Shown here: in pieces, positions 45,314-58,037 of the stretch
Layout: each line of letters opens with the position of its first letter
Numbering within the stretch: position 1 is the first letter of the stretch
Source: Strongylocentrotus purpuratus
Taxonomy: Eukaryota; Echinodermata; Echinoidea; Camarodonta; Strongylocentrotidae
DNA length: 64,000 bases
Direction of reading: 5' to 3'
NCBI RefSeq assembly: GCF_000002235.5
Contig: NW_022145560.1
Location: forward strand, 751,501 to 815,500
Notes under the pieces: generated by a model
The model's database searches: none
Seen by the model: the letters and a program-made list of their open reading frames with translations, nothing else
Told to the model about the DNA's origin: nothing
Program-made: the position numbers and the translations under genes

Positions 45314-48300
45314 CATAATAATATATAGGCGTGAGGGTGAGGGTGTGTGTATGTTTTGTATATATTTATTCTTGTAACATTATGTTTTGATACCAAGAAT
45401 ATGCTTTTGAAATATGTGCATTGTAACACTAGCGATATAAATTAATTAATACATTATTAATGCCACTTTTCTTTGCAGACTTCGAAGATGGAAATTTTAC
45501 GCTCTTATTCGTAACACCCGAGGCAGTTGCCACCAATGAGACCCTGCAAAACAGGGTAAAGAAATTGGTGGAAAAGAAGCAGCTGAGTCTCGTCTGTATA
45601 GACGAAGTACATTGTTTGTCAACATGGTAAGATATTACAAAATACTCATCACCACAATACATAATATACAACATCTTTGATTATCACCAAATATTGGAGA
45701 AAATATATAACATTATTTCATTTTAAGAAATCAACACAATTTTAAATCTCCCAACCCCTTTAATTCAATCTTATTTTGCTTATTATGTAGGGATTTTGAA
45801 ATTCATCTTAACTTAACTATTTTACAAACAATTTTTTAATAAAAAGTTACTGACTTCATCATGACCCGCACTTCTTTTTTCTTTGACATTTTTAACAAGT
45901 TTTAGAATTTCTGGTTGGACTCAAAAATATACAATTCTGATTTTTGTTCTTCAAAAAAGAATGAAAGGGTTTTTCGACAACAGGAATTTTCTTGGCAAGA
46001 TTGGGTCCAATGTTTGAGAAGTAATCATTAAAGTGATTAGCAATAGATTCTTCATCATTGATGGTTTTATTATCCTCTCGGATTTGTTTTATGCTTTTTT
46101 TCCCCATTTTTTTTTGTACAATGCCTTATTAATAACTCCCCATGTTTCCATTATGTTGTATTTCTTTTTTTCAAACTGGGTACAATAATATCTCTGTTTC
46201 TCTAATCGCATAATCTTTGTCAAACTGTTTTTATAATAAACATATTTTTCACGAAGTTTTGGTTTAGGATTCGCACAAAATATATAATGCAAGTTATTTT
46301 TCCTATTAATTAATCTTAATACAGATTTAGAGACCCAGGGGTTACGTGGTTCATGTCTATAACTAGAAAATGTGCAACTCTCTAGAGGAATACATTCGTC
46401 AAGAGCTATTTTTAGAACGTGGATAAAATTGTTGTAAGACACATTTACATCAGTATGAGCCAAAACTTCTGCCCAATCAATCGATCCCAGCTTTCCCTTT
46501 TATCTATCAATTTTGGAGGCTGTACATTTCCTTACTTTTTTGACGGGGGAGGTGATTTAGCAAGATTAAATAAACTTTGAATTTTGCAATAAACTGGACA
46601 GTGATCTGATATGTCAAACAGTATGATGCCAGATTCAGTTTGTAAATGATCAACATTTACAAATATATTATCGATGAGAGTACACGAATGAGTCGATAAC
46701 CGCGTGGCTTTTGATATTACTGGAACAAAAGAATACGAAAGTATAAGGTATCCCAGGTAAGAGGACACTTTTTTTTTTTTTTTTTGTCTCGAAATTTGAG
46801 AATTTGACATTTTGCTCCGTTAGGGGGGGGGGGGGGGGGGGGGGGGTAGGGTCAGCTTTTTTAGGTCAGCTATGGGTTTTTTTTTTTTTTTTTTTTTTTT
46901 AAATAAATAAAAAAGGGGGGTTAACTCCCCCCCCTGTGAACATACATTGCAACGCCTCCACCTCTTTTATTCGTACGTTTATTAAATATGAGGTTATATT
47001 GAGAAAGTAAATTACGTAAATTTAACTTAATTACATATTACATTAGCATAAATAAAGATGGAGGAAAGAAATAGAGTGAGAGGGGGAGAGGGAGAGAGAG
47101 AGAGAGAGAGAGGGAGAGGGGGAGAGAGAGAGAGAGAACAAGTCTTTTCTTTTCACAGAGGAGGAGACCTCTCGGTGCCCAACATAACCATTTATAACGT
47201 GATAATTTAGGTGTATGGACCTGTACATCCAGAACATTAAGAAATTGCAGGCTGGAATCAAGTACATGGTACATGTATGTGAGCACAAAATAATACTCAA
47301 CTCTTCCCCCCCCCCCCAGGGGCGTCGCCAAAGGGGGGTGTGGGGGTGCGACACCCCCCCCCCCCCCCACCTGTCAGGATATTGTCGGTAAAATTGGGCT
47401 GCCGTCGGGAAAAAAGAGAGGGAAAGGGAAAAAAAGAAAGGGGAAAAAAAGAAAAGGAAAAGAAAAGAAAAGAACAGAAAGGAAAGGAAAGAAAGGAAAA
47501 GGAAGGAAAGAAAAGAGAAGAAAGAGAAAAAAAGAAGAAATAAGACGAAAAGGGAAACATAAGAAACGGGGGGGGGGGGGGGGTGAAAGAGAGGAGAGAG
47601 AGCCAGGGGAGGTAAGCGCCTGAGAGAAGAGGAGTGGGAGTAAAAGAGAGCAGGGGGTTGTTGGGTGGAGTCGTTTCGTCGAGTGAGCAAGAAAGACACG
47701 GGCAAATATGTTGCTGTGTCGGGTCATCTGTGTCGGTATTCTTGCTAGATCAATGCAGAAGTTTGAAGTCGGTGAGATGTATATTGTCGGTCGGCCGACA
47801 AGTTTTTTTTTCCCTACTGTGACTTTTTATCCGATGCGACGCCTTCTAGAGTGACTATAACTACAATACTTTTCCCGAAGTTTCACTTTCCTATAATATC
47901 AGCTAAAGAAATCAGAGGTTTAAAATTTTCGGGGAAACGTCAAAAGTTTCCGCGCCTAAGGGGGGAACTGAATTCAGATAATTAGGCTTAATAAGAGGCG
48001 AAAACGGTACGACGAATCGTCTTCCTTTCTCTATATTGTGATGAAACGCCGAAAATTCCGGGGAAAACTTCATTTAGACGAGTCGAGAACGGTACAACGA
48101 ATCGTCTTCTTTCTCTAATAATTTAATGAAACGCCAAAACTTCCGCGCGGGAGGCCTATCATCCACACCCCCTAATGAGCGCTCTTTAAGTGATTCGCTT
48201 GCTCACTACCGCGCCTCCCTAAAACAAGATCCTAGCTCCGCGCCTGCATTAAAATAAATCAGCTATGATGCTGACTAAATTGACGAAATAATTCGTATTT

Positions 48301-49447
48301 ATGTCGTCGAGGAAAATTTGCGCATACGCAAGTACTATAGATAGTCCATATATAGGAAGAACAATTTAGCCTTCGGCCCCGTGTTTATGATGGTTAAATT
48401 TGTAGATATTGGACATTTAATTTTGTCGGTAAAGAAATACATACAGAATGATAGACAAAAAGCTGAAAGAAAGGGGGAAAAAAAGAATTGTACTGAAAAA
48501 TTCATAGATAATCCAAAAATAAGGAAATGTCAATGGGGGCTTTGAATGTGCATACATCGTCCAGTACAGTGAAGTTTAAATTTTGTATACAATATAGAGT
48601 ATATAAATATATTTTCTTTCTTTTCTACAGGGGAAAGAGCTTCAGGAGGTCGTATCGCCAACTGGGAACTCTCCAGAGTATGGTTCCTGCAAATGTCCCA
48701 TGGCTCCTGTTGTCGGCAACAATAACGCCAAAGATTAGAGATGACATACTTTCTGTTCTGTCATTGAAACCGGAATTCATATATGCCTCCCCTGACCGCC
48801 CGAATATTTTCCTTCATTTTAGTAACGCTTCAGTTGTATCACAAACCCTGAACTGGCTTATTGATGAGCTATTGGCAAAAAAGGAAAGGACAAGCAAAAC
48901 ATTAGTGTATGGTAAAACAATAAACACTTGTACCAAAATATTTCTTGCCCTACATTGCGCCTTATCCTTAGACGTACAGAAAATGAAGTTAATAAGTCAA
49001 TTTTACGCAGACGACGAAGAAGAGGACAAGATGATTTTATTAAATAAGTTCAAGTCTCCTTCAAGTTCAGTTCGGGTATTGGTCACAACGAAAGCGTTTG
49101 GCATGGGCATTCAAATCGATGATGTCATAAATGTAATTCACTGGGGACCAAGTAGCGATGTGCTTTCATATTGGCAAGAAGTGGGCAGATGTGGCAGGGG
49201 TTGCAAGCCTGGGAATGCATATCTCTACTCGGCCCCCAGATCTGCTCTGGCTTGTAATACAAGTGAGGATATGAGGAATATGGTCAAGGAATTGAAAAAA
49301 GGAAATAAGTGTTTCAGAACTTTGATTTTGAATAGTTTTGTGTTACCCACACAGCTGGTTTACGCAAAGCCACCTTGCAACAAAAAAAAAACGCTGCGCA
49401 GAGTGCACATGTGCTCTGTGCAGTTGCTGTTCAATTTGCAAGGATAA
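42519..49447 (+). CDS. RecQ-like ATP-dependent DNA helicase, compact, 4 exons
   Basis: Exons 42,519-42,692, 44,460-44,598, 45,479-45,626 and 48,631-49,447 join in frame (phases 0, 1, 2) into 425 residues. All junctions use GT..AG. It should unwind DNA 3' to 5' in the nucleus using ATP. Visible motifs are a RecQ motif-0-like LKPEQEKAL, Walker A TGYGKS (41-46), DEVH (146-149) followed by CLSTWGKSFRRSYRQLG, motif III SAT (182-184), motif V region 295-315, and motif VI QEVGRCGRG (326-334). A reduced RecQ zinc region has only C371 and nearby partners. It lacks winged-helix and HRDC domains and is much shorter than BLM or WRN. The start is the first of two ATGs before ATSRD. The frame ends after an A10 run (49,382-49,391). 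One A fewer would continue to 49,466 in a tail with ten cysteines, so the last ~30 residues are doubtful (assembly error or real frameshift). AATAAA follows at 49,486. TE insertions fill introns 1 and 3. Compact RecQ-like genes are often multicopy in invertebrates. Confidence 0.88.
42767..43459. mobile_element. Inverted-repeat element in helicase intron 1
   Basis: The arm at 42,767-42,966 matches the reverse complement of 43,290-43,459. Both share ATTAAAACTAAAACAAC, TATTAAGTGG, CTCCGCGGGGCAAGGGGG and AAGCGTGAACAAAAATAGAG. A third, diverged copy of the same motif lies between the arms in plus orientation at about 43,080-43,170 (CGGCGGGGCAAGAGGGG). The spacer also has a GAT/GAC trinucleotide tract (42,955-43,065). 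No target duplication is clear. The foldback could form a long stem in the pre-mRNA. Confidence 0.8.
43620..44190 (-). mobile_element. Dispersed element carrying a satellite-like unit (inverted relative to 47.3 kb)
   Basis: Reverse-complement counterpart of 47,317-48,246. Shared blocks are TAAGTGATTGGCG (inverted, ~43,640), one ~100-bp satellite-like unit (43,690-43,790), ATCAGAGGTTTAA (inverted, ~43,785), CCGACGGCAGC..ACCGACAATATCC at ~44,098 and GCGACGCCCC at 44,173. Only the interior unit matches the 0.2-8.6 kb array. It has no coding capacity and lies in helicase intron 1. Confidence 0.7.
44600..45478. other. Helicase intron 2
   Basis: Non-coding, with a C homopolymer at 44,806 and a (CA)n microsatellite at 45,279-45,316. 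Nothing else is recognised. Confidence 0.7.
45850..46815 (-). pseudogene. Decayed LINE fragment (endonuclease end to pre-RT linker)
   Basis: Three minus-strand frames in successive phases. 46,810-46,532 holds the end of an APE-type endonuclease (ending DISDHCPVYCKI, typical final motif). 46,463-46,089 is a lysine/arginine-rich linker. 45,984-46,060 holds ANHFNDYFSNIGPNLAKKI, a hallmark of jockey/CR1-type elements just before the reverse transcriptase. Every junction is frameshifted and the reverse transcriptase itself is missing. The fragment is inside helicase intron 3, antisense to the gene. Confidence 0.85.
46820..46925. repeat. Homopolymer cluster (G, T, A/G runs)
   Basis: A G run of more than 20, a T run of more than 20, then AAATAAATAAAAAAGGGG. 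This is a likely site of assembly error. Confidence 0.8.
47317..48246 (+). mobile_element. Dispersed hAT-like element with two satellite-like units and a purine tract
   Basis: Starts CAGGGGCGTCGCC and ends GGATCCTAGCTCC-like sequence CCTAGCTCCGCGCCTG, i.e. both ends read CAGG(G/C)GCG inward, as in hAT elements. The flanking octamers do not match, partly because the left flank is poly-C. Inside are a long AG-only tract (47,402-47,560), a G run, and at 47,930-48,150 about two copies of the unit that makes up the 0.2-8.6 kb array (CGTCTTCTTTCTCTAATAAT, TCGAGAACGGTACAACGAA). No transposase is encoded. Confidence 0.7.
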
Positions 49448-49485
49448 ATGTAAATGCAGCAAATGAATTATCTTGGTATCCTCGT

Positions 49486-49491
49486 AATAAA
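49486..49491 (+). promoter_or_regulatory. Polyadenylation signal of the helicase gene
   Basis: AATAAA, 39 bases after the current stop and 20 bases after the stop of the alternative (frame-corrected) reading. Confidence 0.6.
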
Positions 49492-49879
49492 ACAATCATT
49501 TATTTCTTTTGTTTTGCTTTGCATTTTCGTTTAGCAAAGAATAGGTTGCATGTAATTATATTTTAATGTAACATAATTGCAAAAAAAATAATGAGAAGTA
49601 ACTATTAGCATATTTTGGTTATGTATTAGACCTTGACAAAAAAGGCAACATATACTTTTGAGAGTTCAATTGTTTTATACATATTTACAACAAATATTAC
49701 AGGATAGTAAATTTCTGGATAATTTGCAAAATTAATGCATGTAATCTTGTATAGCAATTGAATGTACACTTTTAAATAACATTAAAAATACAAATGTATT
49801 AATAACTGATAATAAATTATATGAAAACTTTATTTAACTTTGAAAAGCATCGTGTCGTCCTACATTCAGGGCTAAGAAA

Positions 49880-50215
49880 ACAGACACTAAACAAAATTAC
49901 TCGTCATTTTACGTTATTGGGATCGATATTGCAAGATTGTTTGAACATGTATTTAAAGGTGCTCACAGAGCTTGCCATTCTCAATGATCTGTCCAACTGA
50001 TTCCATGCTATAATTAAAGAAATGAGGGGGCTATGTTTAAAGCATTCTGTTTTATACTTTTGCACAGAAAGTACCCCTTCAACTGCCTGCCTTGTATTAT
50101 GCTCATGAATGAGACTTACTATGATTAAACTTTCTTGTAAATAGGATGGCGCCAAATGATGTGTGCATTTGTACATCATATTAACATGCTGAAATTCAAA
50201 ACTTTTCTCAAATAG
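49880..50215 (-). pseudogene. Second LINE fragment (C-terminal end of reverse transcriptase ORF)
   Basis: The minus-strand frame reads MYKCTHHLAPSYLQE..., then HEHNTRQA and FKYMFKQ before the stop. This is the conserved C-terminal pattern of jockey/CR1-type ORF2 proteins. An upstream stop near 50,213 truncates it. It is separate from the fragment at 45.9-46.8 kb because the order of parts is reversed. Just to the right, an AATAAACTGAAACTGAAC tail near 50,478 looks like the 3' end of another retroelement on the plus strand. Confidence 0.7.
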
Positions 50216-50219
50216 TGCT

Positions 50220-52548
50220 AAGTATGTTTCATTGTTTATCTTTTCTTCATAATAAGTTCTAATTTATGCAATTGCGTTATTTAAAAAATGCAAGACTATA
50301 TCATCGTCTTATAACTTCCGGAGCCTATGACCTACTTTAGGCTCCATCATATTTTCTCCTTTAAACTTAGTGTTAAGTATTATTCTTTTCGTATGTATAA
50401 ATGCATCCAAAACACAAATAGATTACAACAATGTAACATGCCAAATGTAATGATGTATTATACAACATGTGAAATATGAAAATAAACTGAAACTGAACTA
50501 TCTGTGAAATTTAAACATTACATTGTCGTATTCAAATTATGCAAGGAAATCCTTTTACCTTCTAGACTTTAACTGTCGGACACTATAAAGTGACTGACTG
50601 ACATCTCTTTTTGTTTTTTGGTAATAACATACATAAATTGAGCTGTAACAGGTACATAAGCATTTGTCTACATCAATAACCCACGACTTGCAATGGCCAA
50701 AATTAAACCGATTGTATTTTTGTGCAGCTCAGAACGTACGACTATTATCAATGTTTACATAATAGGGTACAAGTAGTTAGTTATATCCCAGTTGGGAAGA
50801 GTTCCTCTGTTGCTTTTATTTAACAAATTAACACACCAATAGATGTTCGTTCATTAAAACATTATTGATGATATAAATGACGAATGCATGCTTTTTTCAT
50901 TTTTCGCTTGACTTGTTTAAGGTCAACTTTTGTGTCGTGCTTTGAACATGCTAAACCTCTGAGACTTGTATGAGTTGTTATGTGATAAAAAATTTTAATT
51001 ATGCGAATGACATGAAGTATAGCTACATGAATTTGTCACATGAATGACAAATGGGGTGGTCTGCCAGGGCGAGGCAGAAACAGAGAAAGACGGAGAGAGA
51101 GGCAGAGCAAGAGAGGGAAAGGGATACAGAGAGAGGGAGAGGGTGAAAGATTAGAAAGTAGAGAGAGAGAGAGAGAGAGAGGCACTTGCAATAAAAAATG
51201 GTGGACTGATTTTGTAGCAATTGTTTACCTACAACATATCAAAATTTGGAAGAAAATGGACAAATATTTACAGAGATACTATCAAATTCCATAAATATGC
51301 TGACATCACAGTATGCAAGTTTGTATTTTGAGTTCGATGACCACTATGATGATGTAACAATAAATTTAATGGCCAGATGGCCAGACAATCACATGGAGTC
51401 AGTGGCCTATGAAGGATTTTTTCAAGGAGGAAGTTTGAAAATTGAGCCGACTGATACTGACATACTTCATTTACATGTAGTTAACTCAGAACATGACTGA
51501 AACTACAGCATAGTCAACTTCTCACCTGTTCTAAAGAAAAAATTATTCTGGCATTCACTTTATTATCCAATCATAGTCAAGTACATGTATGAAAATCAGG
51601 CCTGATGCAAATGCATGTCTGTAACCAAACATGAATAGGCAAAATAAAATTAAAGTTAAAAAGACCAGTATTCGAAATGCCCCAATTTCAAAAAATTAAA
51701 TGCAAGCTCTTATTACCAATCATGTGAAATAATGTTTTGACTAATACATGATGATAAAAAATTTGCTGGGAAACCGCCTACTAATTGATATATTTGGTAA
51801 ATTAGTTTATCCGATGGTCTGTGAGAGATAAACGCATGTGTCGCACACGTGTGCGTATAGTCCCATATACATCTTTCTGTGTACAGTGCTTGTAACTTTA
51901 CCAAGACTGGGCCAAGTTTCTTATCATTTTGATGATTCCAGAACCTTGCAGTACACACAAATACTTATATGCTAGATGATCAACCTTTTCTGATCCATTC
52001 CACGTTTCTTTCACAACGCAATCGCATGACCATAACTGGCCTTTAGCTTTAATAGGGAGGGAAGTTGATAAAGAGAGAGAGAAACAGAGAGAGAGAGAGA
52101 GAAAGAAACCAACAGAGAAACATAGCATGTGAGAAAGCATTAAATTACTATAATGAGCCAAGCAATAAGGACGCAGGATTCAATTTGGTTCCATTTGGTT
52201 CCATCTTTATTGGTTCAGACTTAACTCTTTTCTGTCTCTCTCAATATCAATGAACTGAACAGTCTAGGTCCTGCAAGGGACACACCTTAAAAAAATCAAC
52301 ATGGAGTCTTCTCCCTATCAGTACCTCCTCTCTCAGAGCCCAAAACATGTGTCCCTCTCCTAACATACCAACATCCCTTCTCTCCATACAATGTCCATGT
52401 AAATTTATTCATATATTCATGCCTAATTGCCCATGCATGCTCATTGAAGTGTTTACTATTGTTTAGGACATGGCTTCCACAAGGTGCAGTGGATATGTGC
52501 ATATTTGCATACACATGCACACTCAAGAAAGCAGATCTCTTTTCCATC
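50220..52548. other. Intergenic region between helicase and DUF6589-like gene
   Basis: No gene is supported. GA-rich simple DNA occurs at 51,065-51,182 and 52,068-52,115. The promoter of the next gene should lie in the last few hundred bases, but no core element is convincing. Confidence 0.5.
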
Positions 52549-55323
52549 ATGGCATGCTACACATGTGGTTGTGTAAATGTGAGCAGAAAGGAGAACAAAA
52601 ACGCAAAGCATTTAAATGTATGTTTTCCGAATTCAAACATCAAGCTCGGAGTAGTCCTCCGGAGGATTGGAGTTGATCCTGGCAGTGTGACGGAATGGGA
52701 CAAGCAAAAGTGCTGTTATCAATGCTGGATAACTGTCTGGAGTGAGTAATGAAACCAATGTCAAAACTGTGCTCCACTCCACTGTGTTAAAATGTAATAA
52801 AAGGGAAGTTTGGGAATTTGTTAATATATTATGTAATGCATTAACCCCATTTGCAGGCCAAAAATAAGAAAAGGTTAAATTCCAACGGCATTTGAAAGAT
52901 AATACTAATTTAGAACTTGCCTAAAAAAAGGGGGCTTGAAAATGTCATTAAGTGGGAAAATAACGACTATTAGTTGTCGAATCTGATTTTCAGACCATCG
53001 TACCAAATGGTCGTACATTTTATGCTGCGCAAAGATTCAATCAGGTGAATTTGGGCCATTACAATAAGTGGGTTATTGATGTAGACTAATGCTCATGTAC
53101 CATTTACAGCTCATTTTATGTATGTTATTACCAAAGAAGAAAAAAAGCCTGTCAGTCACTCAATAGTGTCTGACAGTGAAGTCTATCACAGATAGGACAT
53201 ACATGACATAGTCATAATGCCTGCAAAGTTCTACAGAATTTGATGTTGGCTGCAAACACTATGAACATGACAGACAAAGAAAGCGGACAATATATACAGT
53301 TCCTCAGATAGACAAAGGAACATCCCTTCACTGCTATTATGTAAAAATGTGTAGAACAGGTGAATATGCATGTGACACCTGTTCTACACATTTGTACACA
53401 ATAGCAGTGAAGGGATGTTCCTTTGTCTACCTGAGAAACTGTATATTTTGTCTGCTTTCTTTGTTGGTCATGTTCACAGTGAAAGGGGATATAGTATAAC
53501 TGACATGTGCAGGTTTCAGGAATGCCAAGCTCTTTTCTATTCAAAGAAATTGATGTATTTGCATGTAACTTCTTTCATTTGCGAGCTCTCTTATTTGAAT
53601 ATTTCCATTTGCAGTTGTAATACAAATGCACATGTAAATACATGTATAATTAATTATATGCAAAATAACCCCCGAGGTTGATAAGTATGCATAATCTCTG
53701 GCAGTTCTTCACAGGCAAACAAGGAGTGAACATGTGTTTTGTCATGCTCTCTGCAAGATAGTGCCACACCTAGCCTTGGCTGCAAAGGCCAGCCTACAAT
53801 ATTTGTCATGATTATGGATACATTTGCATGAAGTCCCACACAAAACAAAAGTGGTCTCACATGGTTGAGGACTTGAGCTGCACTATCAGATTTTATTCCA
53901 ACCACAAAATGGCTGCCAAGATGGCTGACATACAGTCCATCAAACAATAATCACCAATCACAAGACTGGACAATAAGTAGGTAACCAATAGAAAAGCTTG
54001 TAAAAGATAGAGTGCCATGTGCCATGTGCCATGTGTGCTGGGTTGAATAGCTAAGAGATAAGGAAGAGTGTGTATGTGTGTGGTGCTATAGCAGGTAATG
54101 TGCATGAGGATGAATGAATAGGGACAGAACAATAGAAGCCAAGAGCTAGCAGACAGGAGAGAATGAATGTAGGTCACGAGTGCGCTAAAGCATATCGGAG
54201 TGGAAAGCTAAATGTACAGTGTAAAATAAACAAGTAACCACTTGGATCAGTGAAATTAAAACCTTACATTAGCATATTATTCCTTTGTGTTACAAAGTTA
54301 TTAATTCTTGAACTACATGTGCATGTAGCCCTAGATTTATCAAGTGAACAGAAAGAAAGAAACAAAAATCAACAAATGGGAGCAGCATTTTATTACAATT
54401 TCTATTAACTGTGAATAATTCATACTAAAGGATAAATAACCCCCAAGAATAAGTGTAGCTAATCTGAAAAAGAGACAAATCCCTGTTTTTAAAAATATTA
54501 AAATATAGCGGTTGAAAAATCTATTGAAGTTATTTATTGATCTAAGTTTCAAAGCCTAAAATGATGATTTTAATTTTAGCTTAAGAAGCATCAAATTAAA
54601 AACCATTTACTGCTAATCTTAATAATTTTCACAACTAGGGAAGAAAGTTGACCCAAAATTGTTGTATGAATACATATTGCACAAAGATACAAATTTTGCT
54701 GAGGTAGATGTTAAGCATCAGAAGAAAAAAAAAAACAGAACTTATTTTTTTCTTACTTTAATTAATTAAGTAACTCCCTTGTAGTCAAACGATCTGACAG
54801 TATTTGTGTGCGTGTAATATGGGAGTACAAGAAAGTACACAAATATATCTGTTCCATTATTGATAACAACAAAAAGGAGCATGTATAAGTTAGAAATACA
54901 GATGGAAATAATATAGAAAAAATAACTCCTGATGAGGCTTTAAGCACAATCTAATTATATTAGATAGCTTAGACAGATACCGAGATGTGATTGGTCCAGA
55001 GCTCGTCACGTGATATCAATTGCGAGGATCCAAATTATTATCTTTTCCTGGCCGGTCACTTTTCAGTGTTATATTATACCGGCTGGTGAAATGAATATAT
55101 TTTTAATCAATGCATGTCGCCCTCTTGAGGACTGTATGTCACCAACTACATACATTACACCATTATCGAGGGCCATTTTATTTTTTCAATTTGTTTTTTC
55201 ATGAATTTTTTTTCCCTAGAAATTTTTTTTTGTTTTCCCCCAAAAAATGCTTTTTTGGGTAATTTTTTTTTTTTTTAATAATTTTTTTTTTTGTTTCCCG
55301 AAAAATGCTTTTTTGGGCAAGAA

Positions 55324-55354
<31 letters not shown>

Positions 55355-57997
55355 CAGATTTTTTTTTATTTTTTTATTTTTTTTTTAAGGTAATCTCGAC
55401 AAATTATTTTTCCGTTATTTTGATTGTCCCGAAAAAAAAAAGAAAAAAATTTCGGGCTAAAAAAAATATGGACCCCCCCCCCAAAAAAAAACCCCAAGGC
55501 TATCTAATATAACAGTTATTGACTGGCAGGGGGTATATAACATTCTTTGGACCTGAAGGGAGTTATATTTTCCCTCGTGACCATATTTTAAATATAACCA
55601 CTTGGGAAATATAACTCCCTTCAGCGGTCCAAATAATGTTATATTACACCCCCTGCCAGTCAATAACTGTATAATATGATACTGAAATACCATATAAATG
55701 AGAGCCAGCTTTGGGTGAAATTTAAAAAAAATAGTTGGGTCTTAATCGCTTTGAATTAGTAGCACATTCTATGAGAAAAGTAAAAGGGGGCACATATCCA
55801 AGGGGAAAATTAGCACATGTGAAATTCAAAGGGGAATTACCAGAGGTGAAAGTAAGGCACTCCATCACTTAATAAGGGGCACTCACCAGAGATGAAAAAG
55901 GCTTTTATCAGAAGGGAAATGGCACTTATTAGAAAGGATATGGAGCACGTGTAAAAATAAAAGGGGCAATTATCAGAGATGAAAAAGAGGACTTATAAGA
56001 ATGAAAAGATCTCATGGACATCTATCACCATGCCAAATTTGGAATATATCAGAGTTTCTATTGCTGAGTTCTTGGGGGGAAGGGGGGGGGGGGGGAGGGG
56101 GGCTTTTAGCCACCCCCCCCCTCCAGTTTTGATAAAGGTTTTAAAAAAAAAAAAGCCCAGTCTTTTTAGGGTTAACATGTCTGGTGTGCAAACTTATAAA
56201 AAAACACCTTGTTTACTCTTTATGATAGAATGGGCTCAGGCTGAAATGAAGCTGAACAAGCTATCACAAGATTGGATGGAGAGGACGGGAAAGAGACTAC
56301 CAGGTCTGGAATCTGTACAATTCGGGAAGAAGAAGAAAGCTCACCTTTTCTTACAAAAATCAAAGTACAGGAGCTTGTTCAACATCCTTCTGAAATCAAC
56401 AGCAGCCAGAGATGCCATGACCACCACTACAAAGGTTGAAATAAGAAAAGAAATGGCATACCTCCAAAAAAAAAAAACCCTCTACCCCAGGAACCCCAAG
56501 AAGGCCAAGTTCGATTGGACAACTTTTCTCCACAAGATTCAGGTTGCAGCACCCACCCTATACAGTGTTGTAGAAGCTGCAATGACAAAAACAAAACAGA
56601 GGTATGAACATACAAACAATTAAATTATCTGTCATCTAATAGAGAAAGAAAAACAAATCATGACATTGTACTAATTTGACAAAGTTTTTCCTATCTCGCA
56701 TTTCAAATCAAATTTAAGAATCTACTTACATTTCAAAGGAAAATTTATGTAAATTTTAAGAGATGAATGTGACTGAATCCTTATTAAGCCTCCATTGATT
56801 TTCAATTAATGAATACTCCTTTAGCTTTTAACATCTGACCTCATTATCTCTTAATCCTTTTAGTTATTGGTTGTTCTTGGGCAAGCTAAGTTTAGTTGAA
56901 ACTGCCTCAACAATTCCTAAGTTGTCACTGTAATGAGATTTCTTCTAATTATCTTGTCATTCTTTTACAATTTTACGACCTTTGGCTTATACCGTTCAAA
57001 TACTATTTGGCACATCATTACATTCTCATAAACATGTCAAGGAGGGGAAGCTGGTCTTAAAGACAAATAAAAACGAGAGAAAAAGATTTGTGAAAGTTTG
57101 AGGAATATTTAGTATAAAATAAGTTGTCAACATTTTGTAAATGTGTTATCAATAAAACATAAATTGCCAACTCCATGACATACTTTTCATGGATCTCTCC
57201 CATTTGTTTGTGCTGGAGTTTCCATAGCATCTCATTTTCTTAGTTGTTGAGGAAGGGTTACATTTATATCAAAAGCTGTGCAAAATATATATTGCAATAA
57301 AACTATTAAGAGTGCATGGAAATTAATCAATTGTTTAGTTCAGAGCAAATTTTTATTAAAAGACACAATAATTTGAACTAATAACATTAGTTTTCAACTA
57401 TAATTCATGTTCATCTTTGGATATATGTAACAACCTACAAGAGAAACTATTTTCTATCAGATAAGACAGAGATGTGAAGAAGAGAAGATAAGGGTTAATA
57501 TGACCATATCAGTCAATATGGCTATAATACATTATAATGCAGATGTATATCAATTTTAAAACATGAGGCTTCCATACCAGAGTCATGTTGGTGATAACCT
57601 TTTCTTTCTCCCTGATAACTAGTTCACTGGACTCCAGGTTCACCAAATCTCGAATGGGAAGCATCATCATGACCGCCCTATACCACCACAGCCCACATAG
57701 ACACAAATTCTTGCCAGCATCCCTTTCATCTGTACTGTGGAGGTGTGGTACAAAAGGAAAAGTAAGAATAACACATCAGAGAGTTGCTCCAAGGTGTACA
57801 TGAACACAAACAGTAACTGAATACTCAAAGCAGACAAATGTAAATCATCATTTAAAGTCCATTTCAAAGGCGCTTGATTTTTATCCAGCACAAATCTAAA
57901 AAAACGATTAGGGGATAAGACCTCAAAATGTGATGTCATAGAGAACCCCATTTGTGTTTGATCAATTTCATTTTGATCAATTTCATATAAAAAAAGA

Positions 57998-58037
<40 letters not shown>

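Noticed and set aside
47043..47705. 220-codon Phe/Ser/Leu-rich minus-strand frame
   Set aside because: It is the translation of the polypurine tract and neighbouring GA repeats in a transposon; composition is fully explained by low complexity.
51246..51500. 84-codon frame, plus strand, rich in Asp/His
   Set aside because: Its composition looks somewhat protein-like, but no homologue, splice context or promoter was recognised and it has an intergenic AT-rich surrounding.
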